Origin: Protula sp. h YS-2021
Lineage: Eukaryota > Annelida > Polychaeta > Sabellida > Serpulidae
Assembly (NCBI GenBank): GCA_949752745.1
Contig: OX457027.1
Coordinates: 91,347,720 to 91,411,719, forward strand
Length of the DNA stretch: 64,000 nt
Direction: 5' to 3'
Shown here: positions 34,600-46,900 of the stretch, one piece after another
Layout: each line of letters begins with the position of its first letter
Numbering within the stretch: position 1 is the first letter of the stretch
Program-made: the position numbers and the translations under genes
Notes under the pieces: model-generated
The model's database searches: none
The model's input: the letters and a program-made list of their open reading frames with translations, nothing else
Told to the model about the DNA's origin: nothing

Positions 34600-37360
34600 T
34601 AACGCCACAGGACAGTGACTTGCGTCTAGATTAGGAAAAACTGACATCTTTCTAACTCCATAAGCACATTCACATTTACAATTCTGCCGAACAGTTTTTG
34701 CGTTTCCAACGATTTCCGAAATAACACAGGTATAAAACTGCCTGTTAACGCTCACAGGAAATTCAAGCCTTGTGCTGGTAATAACTGGTCGTTTTGAAAA
34801 TTGACGAAAATCATTAGGGAATATTCCGAAGCATTTTGAGACACCGCTGTGGCGATTTTGAGCAAGATACAAGGACCCACATATCTTTACTGGCATTTAC
34901 TAAAGGCCCTCAAAGTTCAACGGCAATGCTATACAACTTCTGTCCTAAGCTTTCTTTAAAAGAAAAGAATACAGAAATAACCACAAATGTCCAATAAATT
35001 TTGCAATTTTCCACCGAAAACTTTCAAAAAAGCATGGAAGACATTAAAAATTAAATATTGTGGATGTATAGAACAAATTTATATATTTTACAGCTAATCC
35101 ATAACTCCTTCTTTAAATTTTTGGTTACTTGACTGTGGTCAAACCAAACCTGCCGACACTCATTCTTCATACGCACCACCCACATGTGGAACGATTTACC
35201 TGCGAAAGTCGTCGAAGCGAAAACAGTTGAGACATTATCAGCTATCGCCAATCCGACAACTCTAAGCATAATGCAATACTTACGTGATATTAGTGAGCAC
35301 CTGCACGATTTTACTTACATTGTTAATGGGCGCACTGATCAATACCCCTCCAGCGACTGAGGAATACCTCAAATTGCAGGACCATACTTGAAGACTTTTG
35401 GCACACGACACTTACAGTCCGTAACGTAAACAAACATTTGGCAAGCGAGTGCGGAAACAAACTTTTCTGCACTTCAACGAAGAAATAAAAGACGTATAGC
35501 CCATTGAAAAATGTCCCTGTTTTGCAAAAAGGGTATACTTGGTAGGAACTTTCTGTAAATGTCAGAATAATAGGTACTGGGAAGGAGGATTCGTGCCTCA
35601 GATCGAATTGATACTTCAGTTTTGTATTGATGCTGCAAAAAGAATGAAAAAAAAAAGAAAAAAAAAAAAACAATCGTTAAATATTGCTGGTGTGCAAAAT
35701 GAATTTATGCCTAAAATCTGCATCTATTATTTAAGTCTGCATTTTACTGATAATCTATAATCCCTTTATTTAAATTTCTGGTCACTTTGGTCACAGGACA
35801 TTTAAAGCGCGAAACGTAAACAAACGTTTGAGAGGTGAGTGCCGAAGCTAAATTTTCTGCATTTTAACGAAGAGACAAAACATGTGCAGTCCATTAAAAA
35901 TTGTGCCTGTTTTACAAAAAGGGTATATGAAGCAGGAACTTTTTGTAAATGTTAGAATAATATAGTCCTAGATGACTCTTGCGGTCTCCTTATGAAAGGA
36001 ATAGTCATAATTCCTACTGGTGTCAAATTTGGCAATCTTGGCCCACATCTCTGGCTAATGGCGTTATTTTAGGAAGGGTTCATCACATAAATGGCCCTAT
36101 TATAAATTATGGCACAGAATTTTAATAGTCAAGTAACAATTTTGTACTGAGAGAAATAGATGTTTTCTTGAGATCTGGATATAGAAACCACCATTACCGT
36201 CCACAAAAACAATGCATATACCGCATGCGGATTCGAAGTTGAATTTTTTCAGAAAAGTTTTGGGCTTCGACTAAATTCGGTTGGGATAAAGGTATATAAA
36301 AAACGACAAAAATCAACAAAATTCCCTTTTGTCAGAAACATGTTCAGTTAAGTTGGGTGTTAAAGCTGGGGAATAATATGTGAAAAATTTTGAAAAAATC
36401 ACAAGATGGCTTTTTATATTCGAAAGTTTGCCTGTTGAAAGAAAATTTAGATACACAAGATACACAGAGAGATAAACAAGTTATCTGGGGAAGAGTTGAC
36501 ATAGAAGTAAATTTGAGGAAGAGCTGACTCGGAGGTAAATTACACACAAGGTTGGCACACACCGCTTCAAATCCTCGCTATGTGACGATATGCAAGTCAA
36601 TTGCGCTCGCTTTGAGGCACCTCTGTGACTACTTTGTGCGAGATTCAACTAACCACAAGTCTTTATTGGCGTTTGCAAAATCCCTCAAAGTACAACGGTA
36701 GTGATATATGGTTTATTACGTGAAAAAGCAGCAATAACTTCTGGAATTAAAAAAAAAAAGAGAGAGATTAAAAGTTAAATATTGTGGGTGCACAAAATAA
36801 ATTTATATCTAATTCTGGATCTATCAACTATTTTAGTATGAATTATATAGATAATCTTTAACCCCTTTATGTAAATTTTTCTTCACCTTACTTTGTCGAA
36901 TGACATTTAGAGGTCACAGTGCAAACAAACATTTGACAGCCGAGGGCGGAAGCTAACTTTTCTGCACTGCAATAAAGAAATAAAAGATATACCGTCCATT
37001 AAAAATTGTGCCTACTTTACATATCGGGTATATTAGGTATGAACTTTCTGTAAATGTTCGAATAATTGGCACTGGTATGTAGGATTCGTGCCTCAGAACA
37101 TATGAAGCTGACCACTAATCGCGGAACAATGTAAGGCTTCGTAGCTATGACAGAGATATGCGATGCCATTTAAATCAGAGCACACTCGGAGCTAAATAAG
37201 CCAAATCACACTTTGGCCGTTCCCAATGAAATGCGCAAAAATTCTGCGTTTCGAATAAAAATAACCGGGTAAAAATGAAAGAAATGATAGAGAGATTTCG
37301 CCGAAATGTCAAATTTCACTTACACCAAAGTGCAATCGTGTTTTAACAACCTCTATGCTA
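34600..37360. repeat. Cluster of dispersed-repeat copies, inverted relative to the 2.6-3.6-kb copy
   Basis: At least three partial copies occur, near 34.89-35.13, 35.40-35.97 and 36.56-37.35 kb. Each shows parts of the same text: CTCAAAGTACAACGGTAGTG, AACTTTCTGTAAATGT, GTGCCTGTTTTACAAAAAGG and GATTCGTGCCTCAGA. They are non-coding, and they fill most of the interval upstream of TMEM187. Confidence 0.65.
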
Positions 37361-37399
37361 TTTTAAAAAAATTATTAATACCAGTAACCTACGTCGTTC

Positions 37400-40300
37400 G
37401 CTAGTGTTCATGCAAGTTCGCCGTCCCGAAAAAAAACATATATCCCAAAAACGTCATTTTTGTCTGGCCAATTATCACCCGAGAAGCCGGTTAAATAAAA
37501 TAATACCCCTTTCAATGATAGGACTACCTAAACCAGTTCATGTTCGGTATTTTGGTGTACTTTTTCTTTTAATGTTAGTTGTTTATGTAGTTGTCTAATA
37601 AAATAATTCACAAAATCCTTAGATTTCGGGATGACAAAATAATAAGGCGGATAAAAGTTGTCCAAAAAATTTTGCCCGGAAATATTTAATTTCTCTATAA
37701 CTCAACACAAACACTACAGTTTGATTTGTAATCTCTGGAAACATGTCTAAAGTTGTACACTTTCGACATTCGAAAGGGGAATTCCACTACACCGAAAACA
37801 AAAAAAAAGAAATCGTTGAAAAAACACGCAAAACTGGCGGACGGTCCTGTGTTACTGGTAGTTTTAACAAATATTTTCAAGTTTCAATTTCTTTTATGTT
37901 CCAAGTATGGAGTGTTTTTGCGATATATCTTCTATATTTTTCTATCATTTTCTTCTTTTTTTACCCGGTTCTTCTTTCGCATTTTATTCGAAACATCCAA
38001 AGTGTGGTTTGGCTTTTTAAAGGAACAGCTGACTCGAAGCTGACGTTGAAACTGAATAGCACTCGTTTATTTTCACCTAATTGTCGAAAATTTATTGTAA
38101 AGGCTGTAGTTTTACTACAAAATACTCACACACCAAAATTCCGTTGCCACAGCTCACACAACTTTGAAGATTCTGGTTTAAAGCCGCAAAAGAAAATACT
38201 GACAAGCAACACGCGCTTTTGTTTACATTTGCATTTGTTGTAATTTTGTCATGCTCAGCGACAAAAAATTGTGCCCGCAGTGTCCTCGTCTTTGTGGAGT
38301 CGGGAAATGTTAATGCAAGTGCCACGTTTCTTTGATAATCCAACGTGTTGTTAAAATGCTTCAAATGGCTATTCTAATTAGAAGGCTTTTTTGTCACTAT
38401 TCAGGGAGAAAATAAACTTATTATAAGGCTGAAACCTTTTAACGAAAGAGACTGAGCATTATTCGGCGATAGACAGGAATCATATATAATCACCAGCAAC
38501 CCGGCAGAGTGTAACAAGTTGAAAGGCCTATTCCTTGTTCAAGTCTATATTCCTTCGAAAAGTCTTCGTACAATACGTTGTAGCAATTGTGTATTGATTA
38601 GCATCGAGTCTAACTTAATTGTGTGCCATGTCTTCTCTATAAGCATCAGTAATAGATGGGTTAGACGGTTACGAGCTGTCTAGAAGGGCTTCACAAATTA
38701 AATGAATGCTGTGAGTGTGCTGTAAAGCTGGCGTGTTACCTAAGGAATTTGCTTTTATGTGAATAAACAGTAAGCACACTTCAAAGAAAACAACCATTGC
38801 AATGGAAGAGCATATGAAGGCTCTGTTCTTGATTCAATCGTTCAGAGGCTTGTATCAATCATGCACACAAGGTTGATGGGAGTCATTGTTTTATGTGTAA
38901 AAGTTATAATTTCAGCGCTGAGGAATACCATTTCAAAATGAAACTGACTACAACAGTGGTAAGAAAGCACTTTGCAAGTAAAGATGCAGAGCTAAGAAGC
39001 CAAATCCATGGAAGGTGATGTATGAACCAAATTGAGCCTAGATTAAGATAAAAACTTTTAAATTTCGACGCACAAGAAAGGTGCACGGATGATGAAGACA
39101 AAGATGATGCCAGTACTTTTGATTCACATCCGGCATACATAGAAGTTCTTTTTGAGATAAATAATACCAGAGAGAGGGGAAGCTATATCGCTATGTAGTC
39201 CTTAAGGTTACTTATAGAAAAATCAAGGCGGGCCTTGACACATAACACCCATACTTGAAAATGCCGAAAAGAAATTTTCAACCACATATTTGAAAATTAC
39301 CACAAAGGAAGAAAGTTTGATTCTCAAGATCTACACATGAAAAGAAATACAAATGAAATCATAATGATAACGTTTTATTTTATTCAAGGAGAATTTTGTT
39401 AAACAGCACCAAATTGGACTAAAAATATTTTAAATTTGTAAATTACTAATGGCTGGTAAAAGCTGAAAAGCTTTTACAATAATGTACTGTATTGCAAAGT
39501 ATATCTGCAAAAAATCACATCTGAAGGAGTAAGCGACACAAAAACTCAGCAATCCAGAACAAGTGTCTCTTTGCAATAAAAGACAAATACATCAAAATAC
39601 ATTATAGAATTAGATAATATCGTGAACAAAGGATCCTATTATTACTTTGTGAAAATTTGAGTTGTCCGTATTATTGTATTTTACAAGAAAGTCAGATTCA
39701 ATGTTACTGTAACTGTCAACCCTCAGCTTAACACAGACTCTATCAACGATTAAAAAAATTGGCAACACTGATACGTGGAAAAATATTTAAAAAGAGAAAG
39801 CTCAAGACTGCGTAAGGATCATATTCAGAAGAAAAATGTTTGCTAGTTTGCTCAAATACGGCTTGCTTAAAAACCCTATCAAGTTTAAGTTCTTCGAGGG
39901 ATTTATTAATGCTGTAGTCAGGTTATGGATAAGACACCTCCCAGTAGTATTAAAATTGTTGTCATTTGCACAAACCCGATCTACAAATTGCGCAACACTG
40001 GTTGTTACTTTAAAGCAAAATCGTTGTTTTCCTTGTTTCCGAGAAATTCTAAAAAACATATAGCGGTTAATTCACTATCGTAAACGTGGTAAGCATAAAG
40101 AAATTTCAAAGTTCATGATATGGTTCCCAATATGGAGAGATTATATGTTTATCATCATTGGTGAAGCACATTTGAAATGCTCTGACATAGGCATCATGGA
40201 TTAAACCATCGTTTTCGAAACCATACATGTATCTAAGAGCTATTTTGGTACTTGTAGAATCTTTCATTTTATTTATACTGGCAAGAATGGAGCATGCCGC

Positions 40301-41700
40301 TCGGAGGCGAACACTGCTTCATTGAGTAAGGAACAGGAAGTCTTCGTGCATGGTTACCGACCGACAGATGAAAAGTATACTTTGGCTATAGCTTCAAGGA
40401 ATGTTGAACCTCTTATGCAGAAAGTTTCCATAGCAAATATTATCTGCAGGTGCAATGTTAACCAAAGCTACCTTTCATAATACTCGGTTGAAGAAATGTA
40501 TAATCATAGCGATAATACCTCCGAAGCCAAGAGATATAGACCAAGCACTATTTGGGCTATAATTTGCATTAAAAGTACAATCCAACAAAAAAGAGCAAAA
40601 ACATAAATAATAATAAATAAAATAAATAAAAAATAGTAATACAACAACCGAGCTAAAGCTTGAGGCAGTCCGTACTGTATCTAGTCACACAAAACTCCAT
40701 CTCCCTAAATTAAAGTTTACATGAAGAAAAACCAAGCACACTTTATCAAAAATTATTAAATCATCTTATAATTATTTGCACACAGCTAATAAATATTCCT
40801 TACTAAACGACAATTGTACTCCATATAAAAGCTATTCCTTTTCCACAGACTATTTCAAGTCACTTGTCTACCACAATAATCTTTGTTAAATGTGTTTTAT
40901 ACCAATGACAGAAATACGTCAGTAGCGAAGTACAATATGTAATTTGTGGTCACGATGAAAAATTTGTAAATGTAGAATTGAAAACCACTGTACTGGATTT
41001 GTCAATGGATTGGCTATAACGCTGTAAGTTGGACCTTCAGACTTTATAGAAATGCTTTTCAAAAGTTTTCATATATTTGATAGCTTCCTTGCATGTACAT
41101 GTGAAACCATTTTTGGTTCTTTGATCACGCGTTTATTTATTTACGAGGTATTCACCTGTCCCAATTCATGTGATAATGGATTGGCATCATAATTTCCAAA
41201 TAACACATATTTTAATGGAAGCTTGTCTTATCGAAATCTGTCTACTGTGTAGGAACTGTAAGAGCAGGCTGACTTTCTTTAAAACAAAGGTTCTTGGCCA
41301 AGAATAGTGGATATACTCAACAATAGTTTATGTCCCCTCCAGTTTATATTATTCATTCTGGCAGATGTTATTTAGTAAAGCTTCAAGTGCAGGTTGTTAC
41401 GACACACCTTGTTAGAATCGATCTTGCAATCCTTTCATCAACATCCAACCGTAAAATTCTCTTCATTATTTACAAGTAGAGCCGTTGAAATTTACATTGA
41501 CTTTTTATGAGATTTGACGAGAAAAGGAAGCGGAACCAGAATTTTGCATGTCGGGAATTAATAATTATTATTTTAATTCCATATATCTCACTACTGAGAG
41601 CAAAATATTGATTTATACCATATGCTTGCAATTGTTTTTTAATATATCATTATTTTTGTTTGAATTTCATTGCTAACTTTTGTAACACTTTTCGGTTAAT
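37400..41700. other. Gene-free AT-rich region between TMEM187 and HCFC1
   Basis: Nothing recognisable is coded here. Copies of the ATAAAATGCG...CCCGG repeat (inverted) lie near 37.96-38.03 kb. A 5' UTR exon of TMEM187 could be hidden in this interval, but I cannot place it. Confidence 0.5.
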
Positions 41701-41714
41701 TTTTAGCGTCTTTT

Positions 41715-41726
41715 GATCACGTGATC
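41715..41726. promoter_or_regulatory. GATCACGTGATC palindrome (E-box) before the HCFC1 start
   Basis: A perfect 12-bp palindrome with a CACGTG core (USF/MYC/bHLH-type) lies 25 bases before the ATG. The start codon sits in AAAATGGCGGC, which resembles the YY1 consensus AAGATGGCGGC often found at the 5' end of housekeeping genes. This suggests the promoter and a short 5' UTR lie here. The transcription start was not determined. Confidence 0.5.
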
Positions 41727-41751
41727 CACAGATTTATTTCGCTTGATCAAA

Positions 41752-43900
41752 ATGGCGGCACCCATTCTTAAGTGGAAGAGAATAACAAACTCGAGTGGGC
41801 CTTGTCCCAGGCCCCGCCACGGACACAGAGCAGTTGCAATCAAAGATTTAATGATCGTTTTTGGAGGTGGCAATGAAGGAATAGTTGACGAGTTACATGT
41901 CTTCAACACAGGTGAGTTTAAATTTCGAAGTCGGGAGAGATAATACGCCGCAAAGCTCTTGTCAAACACAGCTGTTTTAGTTATTTCCGTTTTATGAACA
42001 GTTAAAATGCTTCATTGATAAGTTGTAGAAAGTATTATTGTATAAAGGATGATCGTATATGTTCTGTGCTCGCCGAAATGTACTTGTTCCCTTACATTTG
42101 GCAAATTTACAAACAGTAAAATGTTCACGAATGTTTAAAATCCGGTTTTCAAAATGGCGGCACCCTAAAAAGTCATGGACTGCAAATATCGCCCTGTAGA
42201 AATTACAGCACAAAGTTGAGGTACAAAAGACAGGTACTCCTGGCATTACAGTTAGAGCCTATTTTCTTTAAGTATCGGTAGTTACAACATCATAGTGAAA
42301 GGATTCGTAATTTGAATTTGGTCGATAAGTTTTGCGTATCGACCGCATCAGATCTTGATAAACGTATCAACAATGGTGGAAATAAGTAAAATGCAATCAG
42401 TCGGCAAACTTCCACTTTATCAAACTTGAACTATAAAGCGGGGAGAATAATACGTAAAGGTTTTTAAAAAGCTCATATAGTGACTTGTTTAATTTTAAAA
42501 TACGCATAAGCCAAATCACACTTTGGGTGTTTCGAATAAAATGCGAAAGAGTTTTGAATTTCGACTGCGAGGGAACCGGGTAAAAAATAATGAAAGAAAT
42601 GATAGAAAAATATGGAAGAAATGTCGCAAAAACGGCTTATACTCAGTTTAGCTTGTAAGTTAAAGTGAATAGAATTTAACCAATCTTTTGCATTGCTTTG
42701 ATATTTATCATATTTGATTTTTCCCACCAGAGGTCTTATTCTTTTTTTGCTATACTCTTAACTGGTCTGTTTCAGCTACAAACCAGTGGTTTGTTCCCGC
42801 GGTGAGAGGAGATATCCCTCCCGGCTGTGCTGCTTATGGCTTTGTCTGCGATGGCACACGAATACTCGTGTTCGGCGGGATGGTTGAGTATGGCAAGTAC
42901 TCGAATGAGCTATATGAGCTGCAGGCTAGTCGCTGGGAGTGGCGGCGGCTGAAACCAAAACCGCCTCGGACCGGGCCTCCGCCATGCGCCAGGCTAGGTA
43001 CAGTAGTGTCTTGCATACCCACCCAATCGGAGCCCCTTTTTGCACGAAGAGGGATTTCAGAATGAATCTGTGGCAAATTGTTCCGTTCGGAATATTGAAG
43101 TTGTTGATATTAAATTTAGCAAATGTATGACTTGAAATTTGCGATGTATACTCATATATCTTAAGTTATTATTTTTCTCAGATTCAAAGTCCATAGACAA
43201 TAATAACGTGATTTAGTACGTCACTACAGTATTGTCAATAATAGTAAGGATAACGGATTTTGTTAGCACGAGAATCGGCTCTCTATCTGATGTCCTTTAA
43301 TTTATAGGTCACAGTTTCACATTGCTTGGCAACAAAGTGTATCTATTTGGGGGTTTGGCCAACGAGAGTGAAGATCCCAAGAACAATATTCCCAGGTATT
43401 TCGTCCAATCTGAGAGTGTCAATCAAGGCTATTGAACTGTACAGATTTCTTTCAGTTTAAACGAACTCACTCAGTATCTTTTACACATTTTTTTTTATTA
43501 ATCGAAATACTTACTGTTTGCTAGAGTATCATGCCACAGTATTACTTAAACTGTACTTTTGTTGTTGTTTTGTATTAATTATTTATACCTATTGGTCATA
43601 ACAAACCAGTACGAGTGGCGCATGGAACTATGTGAACATTTCAACTCTTAAACCATGGGCCCGCCGGTGTTGCAGGTATCTGAATGACCTGTACACATTA
43701 GAGCTGAGAATGAACTCCACTTCCCTGGCGTGGGATATCCCCATGACGAGCGGCAATCCGCCGCCACCCAGGGAGTCGCACACCTGTGTGGCGTTCACCA
43801 ACAAGGAGGGCTTGGCTCCCAAGCTCATCATCTATGGCGGCATGAGCGGCCATAGACTGGGAGATCTCTGGCAGCTCGACATCGGTAAATACTTCCTTTT

Positions 43901-43938
<38 letters not shown>

Positions 43939-46900
43939 AGCAACCTCCACGGTGGTCCGGACTCTTATGTATTAAACTACCTTAATCCGGGAACCCTACT
44001 GGGGATTCTGAGATAATCTAGAACTACTTTTGAAATCTTTCCACTTTGTGTTAATGTATATGTATGAACATTCCAGTTTGTGAAGAGATGCAAGTGTGGG
44101 TGAGTAACTCCACTCGCATGACATTTCGCTGCTTTGTGTTGACATAAAAGGGGAAAAAGGAGTGGTTATGTTCTTACTATTTCTTGCAGACTCGGCCACG
44201 TGGACAAAGCCTAACCTGGGAGGCATCCCTCCTCTGCCCAGGAGTCTCCACTCCTCCACCGTCATAGGACAGAGGTTAGCATCATCCGCGCAGCGTGGAT
44301 TTCTCCAAGTGATAAATCAAAGATACCAAATCACATTTTTTGATAGCTTTTCTGGAGACAGTAATAAAAATCTTCTGTAGATTCTTATGTGGAGTTGTGG
44401 CATTCAGTGTATGACATGTTGCCTCATACTAAGTCATGACGCGGTTTATTGAAACGGCATATGGAAGAAGCCGAAAAAAGGCATTTATCTGATTTGTAGG
44501 ATGTTTGTATTCGGCGGCTGGGTGCCCCTGGTCATGGATGATATGAAAGTGGCGACCCATGAGAAGGAGTGGAAGTGTACCAACACACTGGCCTCCCTGA
44601 ATCTCGGTAAGTGCATGTGCACCGACATGCTGGCCTCCCTCAATCTCGGTAAGTGCATGTGCACCGACATGCTGGCCTCCCTCAATCTCGGTAAGTGCAT
44701 GTGCACCGACACGCTGGCCTCCCTCAATCTCGGTAAGTGCACGTGTACCAACACGCTGGCTTCACTCTTGTTGAATACACGTGCTCCGTCAGTCCCGGTA
44801 TCTGCACGTGCACCAGCATGCTGGCCACACTCAATCTTGAACAAAAAATCATTCTTATGAGTCAGTATAAGTACTAAATTTCAGCTAAATTTCATTCAAA
44901 TATCAAAGTAATGGGAGATATTTTCGAGAATAATTCTGACGGCCCTACGTCACGTTTTTGACGTGTTTTGTATGACATGTGACGTATATGTGTGCCGCGT
45001 ATTGCAGAGACGATGACGTGGGAGCCGCTGGCCATGGAGGTGTTTGAGGACGCGCTGCCGCGGGCGCGCGCCGGTCACTGCGCTGTCTCCATCCACTCGC
45101 GACTGTACGTCTGGAGCGGCCGCGACGGCTACAGGAAGGCCTGGAACAATCAGGTAACCAGTCAATCAGTCAGTCAATCACAGGTGATCGGTCAGTCACA
45201 GCTACAGGAAGGCCTGGAACAATCAGGTAATCAGTCAGTCAGAGAATCAACCACAGGTAATCAGTCAGTCACAGCTACAGAAAATCACACCTACAGGGAA
45301 GCTTGGTACAACCAGGTAATCAGTCAGTCAGACAGTCAATCGCAGGTGATCGGCCAATCACAGCTACAGGAAGGCCTGGAACAACCAGGTAATCAGTCAA
45401 TCAGTCAGTCAATCACAGGTGATCGGTCAATCACAGCTACAGGAAGGCCTGGAACAACCGGGTAATCAGTCAATCAGTCAGTCAATCACAGGTGATCGGT
45501 CAATCACAGCTACAGAGAAGCCAGGTAATCAGCCACTCAGTTAGAGGGAAGCCTGGAACAACCAGGTAATCAGTCAATCAGTCAGTCAATCACTGGTAAT
45601 CAGTCAATCACAGCTACAGAAAAGCCTCGATAACCAAGTAATCAATCAATCAATTTATGCCACTGGAGCAGGTATGGGTGGTGTACTGGTGTGGCAATGC
45701 CGAGGTGGCACTCCTGTGGTTCCACACACATATTCATTTGTGAAGAATAAAGTGCTCGTTGTTTAAAGTAGTGGACACTAAGCTCGAATTAGTTGCCAGG
45801 TCAGGTGAGCGTAAATGTCAGATCAGTCAAACTGTCGGCTTGTTTAGTATGTTTATGTTTTTCGGGTTGTTGGGTAGGTGTGCTTCAAGGACCTGTGGTT
45901 CCTGGAGACGGAGAAGCCACCGGCACCGTCCCGCGTCCAGCTCGTCCGCGCTAGCACCAACACGCTGGAGGTGTGCTGGGGGGCCGTGCCCACCGCCGAC
46001 GCCTACCTCCTCCAGCTCCAGAAATACGACGTGCCGCCGTCTCCGCAGACAGAGGGCGGCGCGGCCGCGTCACAGGCGCAGACGCCCGTCACGCCGGGGC
46101 TGCCAGGGAAACAGGCCACGCCCACTGTGCGGCAGCTGATTTCGGCCACGCTGCCGAGTCCCACCACCGCTCCCGCTCAGTCTACTTTTGTCAGAGCCGG
46201 TGAGTGCTTTACTTGGTAATAACAGGAGTTAACAAATGACTTAAGTATATACGGCAGCCGCTTTTCTTTGTTATGACTTGTTGCACCCTTTTCGTGTATG
46301 TAATCTCTCTGCCCTTGTTCCCCACAGGCACCCCTCAGTCGACCGTTCAGGTGCGGCCTGTGGGCGCCTCCCAGGGCACGACACTGACACAGGGCGGCAC
46401 GCTGACCATGACGCCCACCACGGCGCTGCGCCCGGGCGGCGCGCGCATCGTGCGCCAGCGCAGCCCCGTCGCCATGACGTCACAGGGCATGAAGGTGGTG
46501 GGCGCCACCACGCCCGGCGGCAGCGGTGCTCAGCCACAGATCATCAGCATTCCCGGCGGCCAGGCAAAGACGATCGTGAGCGCTGGACAGACGGTGAGTG
46601 CTCGGCTGTATCAGTCGGGACATCGGTTGATTTCATAGTCCATTAATCCATACAACAGTATGCGTTTTTATCCGGACCATGCGTTTATCCGGGCCATGCG
46701 ATTATCCGGATCATGTGTTTATCCGGACCATGAGAGTATCCGGGTCATCCGTTTATCCGGACCATGCGATTATCCGGATCATGCGTTTATTCGGACCATG
46801 CGATTATCCGGTGTATTTTAAATGTGAATGAGCAGACAGTCATGTAAAATCTTTGTGCAGTTGACCAGTTTATGCGATTATTTAACCACTCTGCGATTAA

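Larger units (their letters stand above)
41752..45153 (+). other. HCFC1: HCFC1 Kelch-propeller exons 1-7
   Basis: Seven exons encode the Kelch domain, with high similarity to human HCF-1. Visible blocks are [122 protein letters not shown] and [19 protein letters not shown]. The Gly-Gly and Tyr/Trp spacing of six blades is intact. In mammals this domain binds partners carrying the D/EHxY motif. It lacks the ~15-residue N-terminal extension of the human protein and starts [10 protein letters not shown]. Confidence 0.93.
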
